Below are positions 9,539 through 17,923 of a stretch of DNA of 64,000 nucleotides, piece by piece. Source of the DNA: Trujillonella endophytica. GTDB taxonomy: Bacteria; Actinomycetota; Actinomycetes; Mycobacteriales; Geodermatophilaceae. The stretch is from positions 558,001-622,000 of the forward strand of contig NZ_JABGCI010000002.1 in assembly GCF_019799905.1 (NCBI RefSeq). Direction: 5' to 3'. Both the position numbers and the translations under genes were made by a program. The notes under the pieces were generated by a model. The model made no database searches, had not been told where the DNA came from, and worked only from the letters and a program-made list of their open reading frames with translations. Every line of letters begins with the position of its first letter. Position 1 is the first letter of the stretch.

Positions 9539-10987
9539 TCAGTGGCGGCCGAGGACCCTCGACAGGACGTCGTCGTCCTCGTCGTCGTCCCGGTAGCGGT
9601 GCCGCCGACGGCCGGAGGTCGCGCCGGTCGTCCCGTTCTCGGCCAGGATCTGCGCCAGCCGGGCCTCCCCCGGCGTGGGCACGCCGGGCGCCTGCACCGT
9701 CAGCGGCTCGACCGGCCGAGGCTCGACCGGCAGGGGCTCCGCGGGCGGCGGCGCGGGCGGGCGCGGCCAGGCGTCGAGCTCCGACACCCGGTCGACCATC
9801 GACCGCGGCCGCTCCGTCGTCAGCTGCTCGGCGGTGGCCGCGTCGTCGGTACGCCGCCGGCGGCGGGGCGACTCGGCCGGCGCGGGAGCCCGGTACGGGT
9901 CGCTGAGCCGGGCGACCGGCTCCTCGGTGGCGGTCCGCTGCTGCGCCCGGACGCCCTGCAGCGCCTCGTACACGCGGGTCAGCGGCACCTCGGGCGCGGG
10001 ATCCGGCCGATGCACCTCCGGCATGGGCTCCGGCCGGCGCACCTCCGGCATGGGCTCCGGCCGGCGCGCCTCGGGCGCCGGCGCGGGGCTGTCGAGGCGG
10101 ACGGCGGGCCATCCGCCCGTGAGCTCCCGGGGGGCCTCGTCGGACCAGCTGACCGCTTCGATCGACCGGGTGCTCGGACCCTCCACGGTGCCGGCGGTGC
10201 CGACCGGGCCGCGGGAGGACTGGGTCCGCATGACGACCCGCTCGAGGAACATCTCGCTGGACAGCTGCTCGGTCAGCTCGGTGCGCAGCCGGCCGAGCTC
10301 GGCACGCAGCTCACCGAGCTGACCGAGCTCCGTCCGCAGGTCCCCGAGCCGGGCCACCTCCTCGCGCAGGCCGCCGGGGCCGCCGACGTCCTGGCGCAGT
10401 CCGCCGAGCGCCGCGACGTCCTGCCGCAGGGCACCCAGCGCCGCCACCTCGTGCCGCAGCCCGCCCAGTGCCGCGACGTCCGCGCGGAGCGCGCCCAGCG
10501 CGGCCACGTCCTGCCGCAGCGCACCCAGCGCGGCCACGTCCTGCCGCAGGGCACCGAGTGCCGCGACGTCGGAGCGCAGGCCGCTGAGGCCCGCGACGTC
10601 CCGGCGCAGTGCCGCGAGCTCGGCGCGCATCCCGTCGTCCGCCTCGCGGCGGAGCCGGTTCTCGGTCTGCGCCTCCGCCTCGCGCCGGCCGGTGGCGTCG
10701 CGCGCCAGCTCCAGCTCGCGGGCGACCCCGCGCAGGTCTGCAGCGCCGTCGGGGCGGTCGGCACCCGTACGACGTCGGCCTGCCGCGAGGAGGGCGAGCA
10801 CGAACGCCCACGCGCCGCCGATGACGGCCAGCCGCAGCACCTGCGGGTCGTCGGTCAGGAAGCCGACGACCGTGGCCGCGACGGCCAGCACCGCACCGAC
10901 CACCTGGCCGGCGGTGCTCCAGCGGACGGGCAGAGCACCGGCGGAGGAGGGAGCGGTGCCGTCCCGCTCGTCCGGCTCCGCACGCAT
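9539..10987 (-). CDS. DUF6779-like membrane protein with decapeptide-repeat rod
   Basis: A 482-residue protein with two predicted transmembrane helices (about 25-45 and 50-70), then an Arg/Glu-rich helix and a strikingly regular ten-residue repeat (about 121-238) of form LGALRQDVAA. A Pro/Arg/Glu-rich disordered tail follows, with a repeated EVRRPEPMP element and a conserved-looking end (RLAQILAENG, acidic cluster DDDEDDDVLSRVLGRH). By position between the DUF2520 and DUF3180 genes it is the counterpart of mycobacterial Rv3604c. ATG 10985-10987 follows a CTGGAGA ribosome site. The function is unknown; a membrane-anchored cytoplasmic scaffold would fit. Confidence 0.8.
   Translation of the reverse strand: MRAEPDERDGTAPSSAGALPVRWSTAGQVVGAVLAVAATVVGFLTDDPQVLRLAVIGGAWAFVLALLAAGRRRTGADRPDGAADLRGVARELELARDATGRREAEAQTENRLRREADDGMRAELAALRRDVAGLSGLRSDVAALGALRQDVAALGALRQDVAALGALRADVAALGGLRHEVAALGALRQDVAALGGLRQDVGGPGGLREEVARLGDLRTELGQLGELRAELGRLRTELTEQLSSEMFLERVVMRTQSSRGPVGTAGTVEGPSTRSIEAVSWSDEAPRELTGGWPAVRLDSPAPAPEARRPEPMPEVRRPEPMPEVHRPDPAPEVPLTRVYEALQGVRAQQRTATEEPVARLSDPYRAPAPAESPRRRRRTDDAATAEQLTTERPRSMVDRVSELDAWPRPPAPPPAEPLPVEPRPVEPLTVQAPGVPTPGEARLAQILAENGTTGATSGRRRHRYRDDDEDDDVLSRVLGRH
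10268..10627 (-). repeat. Twelve tandem 30-bp units encoding decapeptide repeats
   Basis: Within the DUF6779-like gene, 30-base units repeat in frame about twelve times, and several central units are nearly identical at the DNA level. Each encodes a decapeptide with Leu at positions 4 and 7, Arg at 8 and Asp/Glu at 10. Confidence 0.85.
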
Positions 10988-11051
10988 GGTCTCCAGAGTA
11001 ACGGCGTGCGGGCCTCTCCTCACGCTCCGAACGCGCGCGCGGCGGAGACGT

Positions 11052-11086
11052 CACGGGCCCCGGCGGAGAGACCGCCGGGGCCCGTG
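11052..11086 (-). terminator. Terminator of the betaine-type binding protein gene
   Basis: A perfect 15-base inverted repeat (11052-11066 with 11072-11086) with loop AGAGA, just past the stop of the binding-protein gene. Confidence 0.75.
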
Positions 11087-11112
11087 CCGTCCCGCCGCTG
11101 CGGGTCCTGCTG

Positions 11113-12123
11113 CTACTGGGCGAGCGAGCCGTCGGAGCTGAACACGAGGCCCACCGACACCTCGCCGGCGCGGATCGCGTTCTTGGTCAGCGAGCCGCCC
11201 GCGTCCAGCGGCACGAACTCGGCGAACTGCAGACCGTAGGTCTCCTCCAGGCCGATCTGGCAGAAGGGACGGGTCGGGCACTCCTCCGGCCCGCCGAGGA
11301 CGAGAGAGCCGTCGCCGCACACGTCGGCCAGCTCGGACAGGGTGCTGACGTCGTGCTCGTCGGCGAACTCCTGCGTGACGGCGAAGGCGTTCTGGTCCAC
11401 CGCCTCCGCGGGTTCACCGAAGACGAGCCCCGCCTGGTCGGCGAGCGGCTGCAGGACGTCGGCGGTCTCCTGCGCGTCGTTGGTGGCCACCGGGTCGGCG
11501 TCGGGCCCGTTGAACTCCTTGTTCAGGTTCTCGGTGACGGTGGCCAGGTACTCCGGGAAGACCTGGATCTCCGCGCCGGACCGCAGCGCCGGCAGGTAGA
11601 GCTCGCGGCTGCCGACGACGCGCACCTCGGTGGAGAAGCCGGCGGACTCCAGCGTCAGCGAGTAGATCGTCGCGAGGATCGAGGACTCGCTGCCCTCGGC
11701 CGCCCCGATGGTCACGTTGCCGCTGCCCTGCTCCAGGCCGTCGGTGACGCCGTTGTCGTCCACCCACTCCTGCGCCACCTCCTCCACGGTGCGCCGCTCC
11801 AGGTCGACCGCGGCGTTGAGCGAGACGAGCTCGTCGGTCGTCAGAGCCGCCGACACCGCGTCCAGCGCCGGGAGCAGCGCCGGCTGGGCCGAGGCGGTCG
11901 CCGCGTTGACCGCGGGGACGATGTTGTCGGCCAGCTGCAGCTGCTGGTCGTCCTCCAGGACCACCAGCTGGTCGCCGGCCACCGGCGCGCAGGTGTCCCC
12001 GCCGGCCGCGCTCCCGCTCGTCTCGCCGCCCCCGTCTCCGGAGGAGCCCGACTCGCCACAGGCGGTGGTCACCAGGACCGCCGCGATGGCCAAGGGGGTC
12101 AGGAGCTGGGTACGCCTGCGCAT
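11113..12123 (-). CDS. Quaternary-amine ABC transporter binding lipoprotein, circularly permuted OpuAC domain
   Basis: A 336-residue exported lipoprotein: signal peptide 1-21, lipidated Cys22 in VTTACG (Thr at -3 is less usual), Gly/Ser linker, then the OpuAC/ProX-type domain. The domain order is permuted. Residues 53-127 (LVVLEDD, ADNIVPAVN, LDAVSAALTTDELVSLN, VAQEWVDDNG) match the C-terminal end of ordinary ProX. Residues 136-335 (NVTIGAAEGSESSILATIY, GSRELYLPAL, VFPEYLATV, DQNAFAVT, PTRPFC, FVPLDAGGSLT, GLVFSSDGSLAQ) match its N-terminal part and stop exactly where the first piece would continue. It probably binds glycine betaine, choline or a similar osmolyte. It is downstream of two permease genes. 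Four Cys residues in the mature domain could form disulfides. Confidence 0.92.
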   Translation of the reverse strand: MRRRTQLLTPLAIAAVLVTTACGESGSSGDGGGETSGSAAGGDTCAPVAGDQLVVLEDDQQLQLADNIVPAVNAATASAQPALLPALDAVSAALTTDELVSLNAAVDLERRTVEEVAQEWVDDNGVTDGLEQGSGNVTIGAAEGSESSILATIYSLTLESAGFSTEVRVVGSRELYLPALRSGAEIQVFPEYLATVTENLNKEFNGPDADPVATNDAQETADVLQPLADQAGLVFGEPAEAVDQNAFAVTQEFADEHDVSTLSELADVCGDGSLVLGGPEECPTRPFCQIGLEETYGLQFAEFVPLDAGGSLTKNAIRAGEVSVGLVFSSDGSLAQ

Positions 12124-12267
12124 GGGTCCGCCTTCTGTGTCCCGTGCGACCGGGGCCGCCACGCGTGTCTGGCGGGAGGTGTCCCGCACCGCCATGCAAC
12201 CCCGCTGCCCCGGGCCGTTCCACCTGCGCGGCCGATGTGTTGTGCCCTTGTTACCGAGTGGTCGCGG

Positions 12268-13005
12268 TCACAGCGGCACCCCGCTCGCCGTCGGTTCCGG
12301 CGTCCCGAGCTCGGCGGATCCGAGCCCCCGGCGTCGCGTGGGCAGCCGTCGCCGCCCCGGCGTCAACGCCCAGGAGAGGACGACGAGGAGCAGCTCGGTG
12401 AGCAGCGCGAGCGCCGCGACGAGGAGCGCGCCGGCGATCATCACGCCGTAGTCCCGCTGGCCGAACCCCAGGTTGATCAGGCGGCCCAGCCCGCCGCCGC
12501 CGACGAGGGCGGCCAGGGTCGCGGTGGCCACGACCTGCACCGTCGCCGTGCGGACGCCGGTGAGCACCAGCGGCGCGGCCAGCAGGAACTCGACCCGGCG
12601 CAGCACCTGCCCGCGGCTCATGCCCATCGCCCGGGCCGCCTCGCGCACGTCGGCGTCCACCCCCCGGAACCCGACGAAGGTGTTGGTGAGGATCGGGGGG
12701 ACCGCGAAGACGGCCAGCGCGATCGTCGTCGCCCGGTTGCCGAAGCCGACCGGGCTGACGGCGAAGAGGGTGAGCAGGGCGAGCGTGGGCACCGCGCGGC
12801 TGACGTTGGAGAGGACGACGACGGCGCCGCCCCCGCGACGCGCCCTCCCCAGCGCCACCCCGACCGGGAGCGCCACGACGAGCGCCACCGCCACCGCGGC
12901 CGCCGAGACGGCGACGTGCTCGCCGAGCAGGTCCAGGATCCCGTTGCGGCGGGTCCAGTTCAGCGGGTCGTTGAGGTAGCGGAAGGCCCGCTCGAAGTCG
13001 CTCAC
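12268..13005 (-). CDS. Osmoprotectant ABC transporter permease (OpuCB/ProW-like)
   Basis: A 245-residue inner-membrane protein with about five hydrophobic helices. The EAA-type loop that docks the ATPase is seen as VDADVREAARAMGMSRGQVLRRVEF. The N-terminal FRYLNDPLNWTRRNGILDLLGEH is typical of the OpuCB/OpuCD permeases, which carry the leader before the first helix. The GTG start overlaps the upstream permease stop as GTGA. It works with the second permease, the permuted binding protein and the divergent ATPase. The C-terminal ~20 residues are cytoplasmic and disordered. Confidence 0.92.
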   Translation of the reverse strand: MSDFERAFRYLNDPLNWTRRNGILDLLGEHVAVSAAAVAVALVVALPVGVALGRARRGGGAVVVLSNVSRAVPTLALLTLFAVSPVGFGNRATTIALAVFAVPPILTNTFVGFRGVDADVREAARAMGMSRGQVLRRVEFLLAAPLVLTGVRTATVQVVATATLAALVGGGGLGRLINLGFGQRDYGVMIAGALLVAALALLTELLLVVLSWALTPGRRRLPTRRRGLGSAELGTPEPTASGVPL

Positions 13006-13676
13006 GCGCGGACCGCCCGCGCCCACGGCGTCAGGAGCCGCTCGACCCCGGCGAGGAGCAGGTCGGCGACGAGGGCCAGGAGCACGCAGCCGACCGCGCC
13101 GGTGACGATCTCGGCCCGGTACTCGTTGGCGGCCAGCCCGCCGGTGATGAGCTGCCCCAGCCCACCGTGACCGACCAGGACGCCCACCGTGGTCAGCGCC
13201 ACCGTGGACACCGTGGCGATCCGGAGCCCGGCCATGAACGCCGGCAGCGCCAGCGGGAGGTCCACGCGCCAGAACAGCTGCACCGGGCCGAGCCCCATCC
13301 CGCGGGCGGCCTCGCGCACGTCGGCGGGGACGCCCTGCAGCCCGGTGAGGAAGTTGCGTACGAGGATGACCAGGGAGTACGCCGTCAGGCCGATGAGCAC
13401 CGTCTTCGCCGACAGCCCCGTCAGCGGGAAGACGAAGGCGAACATCGCCAGGGACGGGATCGTGTAGACGATCGTCGAGACGGCCAGCACCGGACCGGCC
13501 AGCAGCCGGCTCCGGCGGGCCAGCAGCGCGAGGGGCAGGGCGATCAGCGCCCCGAGGGCGACCGCGGTGACGGTCAGCCAGACGTGCTCCCGGAGGTGCC
13601 CCAGAATGGTGTCCCAGTTGCGGGAGACGTACGACGGGTCGAACCAGGGGTTCGGTGCCTCGTCCACTGCGAGCAC
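13002..13676 (-). CDS. Osmoprotectant ABC transporter permease, second subunit
   Basis: About 224 residues with five to six hydrophobic helices and the docking loop VPADVREAARGMGLGPVQLFWRVDLP. The N-terminal segment NPWFDPSYVSRNWDTILGHLREH precedes the first helix, as in OpuCD-type permeases. Several in-frame GTG codons are possible. 13674-13676 is preferred because a GGGGGAC ribosome site precedes it, with 13665-13667 next best. It is divergent from the ATPase gene with only ~50 bases between, so the two promoters must overlap. The complex moves quaternary amines across the membrane; the exact substrate is not shown by sequence. Confidence 0.9.
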   Translation of the reverse strand: MLAVDEAPNPWFDPSYVSRNWDTILGHLREHVWLTVTAVALGALIALPLALLARRSRLLAGPVLAVSTIVYTIPSLAMFAFVFPLTGLSAKTVLIGLTAYSLVILVRNFLTGLQGVPADVREAARGMGLGPVQLFWRVDLPLALPAFMAGLRIATVSTVALTTVGVLVGHGGLGQLITGGLAANEYRAEIVTGAVGCVLLALVADLLLAGVERLLTPWARAVRA

Positions 13677-13727
13677 CGCGTCCCCCGCCGCGCCCAGCAG
13701 GGGGCGCACCGACAGGAGGGCCACCCC

Positions 13728-14897
13728 GTGGACGCTACTGCCGAGACCGCCCGCCCCGCTGCCCACCTGCAGGTGGGCGCCGGGACGGACGCCCCGGAGA
13801 TCCGGCTCGAGGGGGTCGGCAAGGTCTACGCCGACGGGACCGTCGGCGTCGCCGAGCTCGACCTGACCCTCGCCGCGGGCGAGCTGTCGGTCCTCGTCGG
13901 CCCGTCCGGGTGCGGCAAGACGACGACGATGAAGATGATCAACCGGATCATCGAGCCGAGCACGGGGCGCATCCTGCTCGGCGGGGAGGACGTCACCCGG
14001 GTCGACGCCGACCGGCTGCGCCGCCGCATCGGCTACGTCATCCAGAACGTCGGGCTCTTCCCCCACCGCACCGTGCGGGCCAACGTGGCCACGGTCCCGA
14101 AGCTGCTCGGCTGGGACCGGCAGCGGACGCGCGCCCGCGTGGACGAGCTGCTGGCCACCGTGGGCCTGGACCCGGCCGTCCACGGCGACCGCTACCCGGC
14201 CCAGCTGTCCGGCGGACAGCGCCAGCGCGCCGGGGTCGCCCGGGCACTGGCCGCCGACCCGGGCGTCCTGCTGATGGACGAGCCGTTCTCCGCCGTCGAC
14301 CCGGTGGTGCGCGAGCGCCTGCAGGACGAGTTCCTCCGCCTCCAGGCGGAGGTCCGCAAGACCATCGTCTTCGTCACCCACGACATCGAGGAGGCCGTGC
14401 GGCTCGGCGACCGCATCGCGGTGATGAGCGCCGGCGGGCACGTGGAGCAGTTCGCCCCGCCCGCGGAGCTCCTCGGCCGGCCGGCGAACGACTACGTGGC
14501 CGACTTCGTCGGCGCCGACCGGGGCCTCAAGCGCCTGGCCGTGACGGCGATCGACCCCGCCGACCTCATCCGGCCGCCGACCGTGGACCCGGGGACGACG
14601 CTGGCCGAGGCCGCCCGCGCCCTCGGGGGCGCCGGTGGAGCGGTGGTGCTGGACGGCGCCGGCCGGCCGTGCGGGTGGCTGCCCGCCGCGCGCGCGACCG
14701 GTGCCGGCACGGTGGCCACGGCCATGCAGCGGCTGGACACCCCCGTCCCCGTGTCGTCGACGCTGAAGACCGCGCTGTCGCTGCTGCTGCGCTCCGACGC
14801 CGACGCGGTGCCGGTCGTCGACGGCGGCGCCTACGTCGGCGTGCTCACGGCGGGAACGGTGCACACGACGCTGCGCCGGTCGATCGAGCGGGGCTGA
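13728..14897 (+). CDS. Osmoprotectant ABC transporter ATPase with CBS domains
   Basis: A 389-residue ATPase of the OpuCA/ProV type. Walker A is VGPSGCGKTTTMKMINR, then the Q-loop (YVIQNVGLFPH), signature [15 protein letters not shown], Walker B GVLLMDEPFSAVDP and switch His FVTHDIEEA. After about residue 260 a pair of CBS domains follows (PADLIRPPTVDPGTTLAEA and ATAMQRLDTPVPVSSTLKTAL), which in OpuA-type systems sense ionic strength or nucleotides. GTG 13728 has a strong AGGAGG site eight bases upstream. The gene is transcribed away from its permeases, unlike the usual co-directional operon. Its TGA abuts the stop of the convergent DUF3180 gene with no base between. Confidence 0.94.
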   Translation: MDATAETARPAAHLQVGAGTDAPEIRLEGVGKVYADGTVGVAELDLTLAAGELSVLVGPSGCGKTTTMKMINRIIEPSTGRILLGGEDVTRVDADRLRRRIGYVIQNVGLFPHRTVRANVATVPKLLGWDRQRTRARVDELLATVGLDPAVHGDRYPAQLSGGQRQRAGVARALAADPGVLLMDEPFSAVDPVVRERLQDEFLRLQAEVRKTIVFVTHDIEEAVRLGDRIAVMSAGGHVEQFAPPAELLGRPANDYVADFVGADRGLKRLAVTAIDPADLIRPPTVDPGTTLAEAARALGGAGGAVVLDGAGRPCGWLPAARATGAGTVATAMQRLDTPVPVSSTLKTALSLLLRSDADAVPVVDGGAYVGVLTAGTVHTTLRRSIERG

Positions 14898-15440
14898 TCA
14901 GGCCCGCACGCGGCCGGCGGGACCGGAGTCGTCCTCGGACGGCGGTACGCGGCAGACGTGCTCGAGCCACAGCGCGGCCGCGGTGAGGGCGGCCGAGGCC
15001 ACGACGCCGACGACGCCGGTCAGTGCGTCGTTCCCCGCGGCGTCCAGCCGGTCCAGCGACGGCACCACGTACAGCAGCACCCCGGCCCACACCCCGACGA
15101 AGACGGCGCCGACGTAGGCACTGGCCTGCGCGAGGACCGCAGCCCTGGCGACGAGCATCGGCTCCACCGGCCGCACCAGCCCGGGGCGGCTCGGCACCGA
15201 GGCCGCGGCGGCCCCGGGCCGCCGGTCACGGGCGCCGCGGCGCGCCTCGCGGACGGCGTCGAGACGGGCACCCAGCGTCCGCGCGGCGAGCGCCTCGGCG
15301 ACGGCGAGGAGCGCCAGCGGCACCGGCAGCCACCAGCGCAGCGGCGGCAGGTCGCCGTAGGCGGAGCGGACCACCAGCCAGGCGGCCACGGCCAGCCCGA
15401 GGGCGACGACGACGAGGTCGCGGCGGCTGACGGGCCTCAC
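14898..15440 (-). CDS. DUF3180 membrane protein of the folate operon
   Basis: A 180-residue protein with four predicted membrane helices: two near the N-terminus (LVVVALGLAVAAWLVV and WWLPVPLALLAVAEALAA) and two after a basic cytoplasmic loop (SAYVGAVFVGVWAGVLLYVV and LTGVVGVVASAALTAAALWLEH). It corresponds to the protein encoded after folK in mycobacteria and many other actinobacteria. The GTG start overlaps the folK stop as GTGA. The role is unknown; constant linkage to folK suggests a function tied to folate or to the membrane step following it, but nothing in the sequence proves this. Confidence 0.85.
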   Translation of the reverse strand: MRPVSRRDLVVVALGLAVAAWLVVRSAYGDLPPLRWWLPVPLALLAVAEALAARTLGARLDAVREARRGARDRRPGAAAASVPSRPGLVRPVEPMLVARAAVLAQASAYVGAVFVGVWAGVLLYVVPSLDRLDAAGNDALTGVVGVVASAALTAAALWLEHVCRVPPSEDDSGPAGRVRA

Positions 15441-15940
15441 GAGCGGGACTCCCACGGCACCACCGCGCCGACCTCCTCCGGCGGGAGGGCGGCGAGCAGG
15501 TCGGCCACCGGGCCGTGCCCGGGCAGGACGGCGGCGGGGTCCAGCGACGCCCAGGGCACGAGCACGAAGGCCCGTTCGTGCGCCCGCGGGTGCGGCAGCG
15601 TGAGCACCGGGTCGGCGGAGACCACCGCGGCGCCGTCGTCGCCGGTGACGGTCACGACGTCGACGTCCAGGGTGCGCGCCCCCCAGCGGACCTCCCGGGT
15701 CCGGCCGGCGGCCTGCTCGAGCTCGTGCGCGCGGGCCAGCCAGCCGGCGGCGTCGCGCGGCCCGTCGACCACCGCGACGGCGTTCAGGTACGGCGGCTGC
15801 TCGACCGGGCCCCACGGCGGGGTCTCGAACAGCGCGGAGGCGGCCACGAGCCCGTCGGCGGCCAGGCCGTCGAACGCCTCGGCGAGGGTCGCGGCACGGT
15901 CCCCGAGGTTGGCGCCCAGCGACAGCACCGCCCGACTCAC
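15437..15940 (-). CDS. folK: Hydroxymethyl-dihydropterin pyrophosphokinase
   Basis: A 167-residue cytoplasmic kinase that transfers pyrophosphate from ATP to 6-hydroxymethyl-dihydropterin. HPPK markers are VLSLGANLGDRAATL at the start, ALFETPPWGPVEQPPYLNAV, the Mg-binding RTLDVDVV, and LPHPRAHERAFVLVPWASLDP. The GTG start overlaps the folB stop as GTGA. It lies within the folE-folP-folB-folK-DUF3180 operon. Confidence 0.96.
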   Translation of the reverse strand: MSRAVLSLGANLGDRAATLAEAFDGLAADGLVAASALFETPPWGPVEQPPYLNAVAVVDGPRDAAGWLARAHELEQAAGRTREVRWGARTLDVDVVTVTGDDGAAVVSADPVLTLPHPRAHERAFVLVPWASLDPAAVLPGHGPVADLLAALPPEEVGAVVPWESRS

Positions 15941-16404
15941 GGGAGGTCTCTCCCGGTCTCGCTCCTCGGCCCGCTCCCGGGGCCCGCGGCGAGCTCGCGA
16001 GTCGTGGGGAGGAGCGGGTCCTTCGTCCGCCGGATGGCGACCGTGACGTCGTCGAAGGGGACGCCGAGCTCCGCGTCCGGCTTGTGCACGGTGATCTCCA
16101 CGGCGTCCACGAGCGGGTTGGCCAGGCAGGCGTCGGCCAGTCGCTGGGCGAGGGTCTCGAGGAGGTCGACGGGCTCCCCGACGAGGATCGCGTGCAGCCC
16201 CTGGGAGAGCTCGGCGTAGTTCACCGTCTTCTCCAGGTCGTCGCCGGCGGCGGCCGGCGCGGTGTCCAGCTCCAGGACCACGTCCACGGCGAAGGTCTGC
16301 CCCCGCTCGCGCTCCCAGTCGTAGACGCCGTGGTGGGCGTGCGCGGTGATGCCGCGGACCGTGATGCGGTCCGGGGTGGAGCGGGGGACGGGCTGCTCAG
16401 GCAC
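15937..16404 (-). CDS. folB: Dihydroneopterin aldolase
   Basis: A 155-residue enzyme cleaving dihydroneopterin to hydroxymethyl-dihydropterin and glycolaldehyde. Seen are DRITVRGITAHAHHGVYDWERE with the substrate-side residues, the VNYAEL motif with catalytic Tyr, the ETLAQRLAD helix carrying the conserved Glu, and the late ITVHKPDAEL with catalytic Lys. The GTG start (16402-16404) lies eight bases inside the end of folP. The C-terminal ~25 residues (TRELAAGPGSGPRSE) are a disordered extension beyond the usual ~120-residue enzyme. Confidence 0.95.
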   Translation of the reverse strand: MPEQPVPRSTPDRITVRGITAHAHHGVYDWERERGQTFAVDVVLELDTAPAAAGDDLEKTVNYAELSQGLHAILVGEPVDLLETLAQRLADACLANPLVDAVEITVHKPDAELGVPFDDVTVAIRRTKDPLLPTTRELAAGPGSGPRSETGRDLP

Positions 16405-17260
16405 GGGAACGGATCTCCTGTCGGGCGCGCTGGACGGCGGCCACGGTACGGACGGCGTCGACCGAGGCGGCGGCGTCGTGCACCCGCACGCCCCACGCCC
16501 CGGCCTCGGCGGCGAGCACGGTGGTGGCCAGGGTGGCGGCGTCGCGCTGCTCGGCGGGGCGGACCTCGCCGCCAGGTGCGGCCAGCTCGCGGCCGAGGAA
16601 GGTCTTGCGGGAGGCGCCGACCAGCACCGGCAGCCCCAGCCCGACGATGCGGTCGAGGCCGGCCAGCACCCGCCAGTTGTGCTCCGCCCGCTTGGCGAAG
16701 CCCAGCCCGGGGTCGAGCACCAGCTGGGCCGGGTCCACGCCCGCGGCGACGACGTCCTCCACCCGCGCGGTCAGCTCGGCGCAGACCTCCGTGACGACGT
16801 CGCCGTAGCGTGCCGCGGCGTACATCTCGCGGCTGTGGCCGCGCCAGTGCATGAGCACCCACGGCACGCCGGTCTCGGCGACGAGCTCGGCCATGTTCTT
16901 GTCGGCCTGGCCGCCGCTCACGTCGTTGACCAGGGCGGCGCCGGCGACGATCGCGGCCTCGGCGACCTCGGCACGGGTGGTGTCGACGCTCACGCGGACG
17001 CCGCCGGCCACCAGCTCGCGGACCACGGGCAGCACCCGCCGGCACTCCTCGTCGGCGTCGACCCGGTCGGCGCCGGGCCGGGTCGACTCACCGCCGACGT
17101 CGACGTAGTCGGCGCCGGCGGCGTGCATCGCCAGCCCGTGCGCGACGGCGGTCTCGGTGTCGGCGAAGCAGCCGCCGTCGGAGAACGAGTCCGGCGTGAC
17201 GTTGAGGACGCCCATCACCACGCAGCGCCCCGGCTGCGGCAGGGAGACCGCGCCGCTCAC
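16397..17260 (-). CDS. folP: Dihydropteroate synthase
   Basis: A 287-residue TIM-barrel enzyme condensing hydroxymethyl-dihydropterin pyrophosphate with p-aminobenzoate; it is the sulfonamide target. Family motifs are [59 protein letters not shown] and [12 protein letters not shown], plus the terminal VRVHDAA. The GTG start overlaps the folE stop as GTGA. Confidence 0.97.
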   Translation of the reverse strand: MSGAVSLPQPGRCVVMGVLNVTPDSFSDGGCFADTETAVAHGLAMHAAGADYVDVGGESTRPGADRVDADEECRRVLPVVRELVAGGVRVSVDTTRAEVAEAAIVAGAALVNDVSGGQADKNMAELVAETGVPWVLMHWRGHSREMYAAARYGDVVTEVCAELTARVEDVVAAGVDPAQLVLDPGLGFAKRAEHNWRVLAGLDRIVGLGLPVLVGASRKTFLGRELAAPGGEVRPAEQRDAATLATTVLAAEAGAWGVRVHDAAASVDAVRTVAAVQRARQEIRSRA

Positions 17261-17874
17261 CTCCCCAGCACGAGGCTCATCGCCTCGGCGCGCGTCGCGG
17301 CGCTGTCACGGAACATGCCGCGCACCGCGGAGGTCACGGTCGAGGAGCCCGGCTTGCGGATCCCGCGCATGCCCATGCAGAGGTGCTCGGCCTCGACGAT
17401 GACGATGACGCCGCGGGGCTTGAGGACCTCGTGCAGCGCGTCGGCGATCTGCCGGGTCATCCGCTCCTGGACCTGCGGCCGGCGGGCGTACATGTCGACC
17501 AGCCGGGCCAGCTTGGACAGCCCGGTGACCCGGCCGTCCTCGCCCGGGATGTACCCGACGTGCGCGACCCCGTGGAAGGGCACCAGGTGGTGCTCGCAGG
17601 TCGAGTACATCGGGATGTCCTTCACGAGGACCATCTCGTCGTGGTCCTCGTCGAAGACGGTGGCCAGCACCTCGTACGGGTCCTGCCAGAGCCCGGCGAA
17701 CGTCTCGGCGTAGGCCCGCGCGACCCGGCCCGGGGTGTTCTGCAGGCCGGGCCGGTCGGGGTCCTCCCCCACGGCGATGAGCAGCTCGCGGACGGCGGCC
17801 TCGGCCCGCGCGTGGTCGATCCTCCCCTCGACGGGGCGTACCTCGTCCTCGGGCTCCTCGGGGATCTCGCTCAC
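17257..17874 (-). CDS. folE: GTP cyclohydrolase I
   Basis: Catalyses the first step of tetrahydrofolate synthesis. About 205 residues, with zinc ligands in [14 protein letters not shown] and [11 protein letters not shown], the catalytic H-L-V-P-F-H run, and [23 protein letters not shown]. The first enzyme of the operon is encoded first. Two GTG codons compete. The one at 17872-17874 is preferred because GCGAGGA lies six bases before it, while the upstream GTG at 17880 would touch the ribosome site. Confidence 0.96.
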   Translation of the reverse strand: MSEIPEEPEDEVRPVEGRIDHARAEAAVRELLIAVGEDPDRPGLQNTPGRVARAYAETFAGLWQDPYEVLATVFDEDHDEMVLVKDIPMYSTCEHHLVPFHGVAHVGYIPGEDGRVTGLSKLARLVDMYARRPQVQERMTRQIADALHEVLKPRGVIVIVEAEHLCMGMRGIRKPGSSTVTSAVRGMFRDSAATRAEAMSLVLGR

Positions 17875-17923
17875 GGGCACTCCTCGCTGGGCGTCGACGG
17901 CTACGACCGGGTGAACCGCCTGG

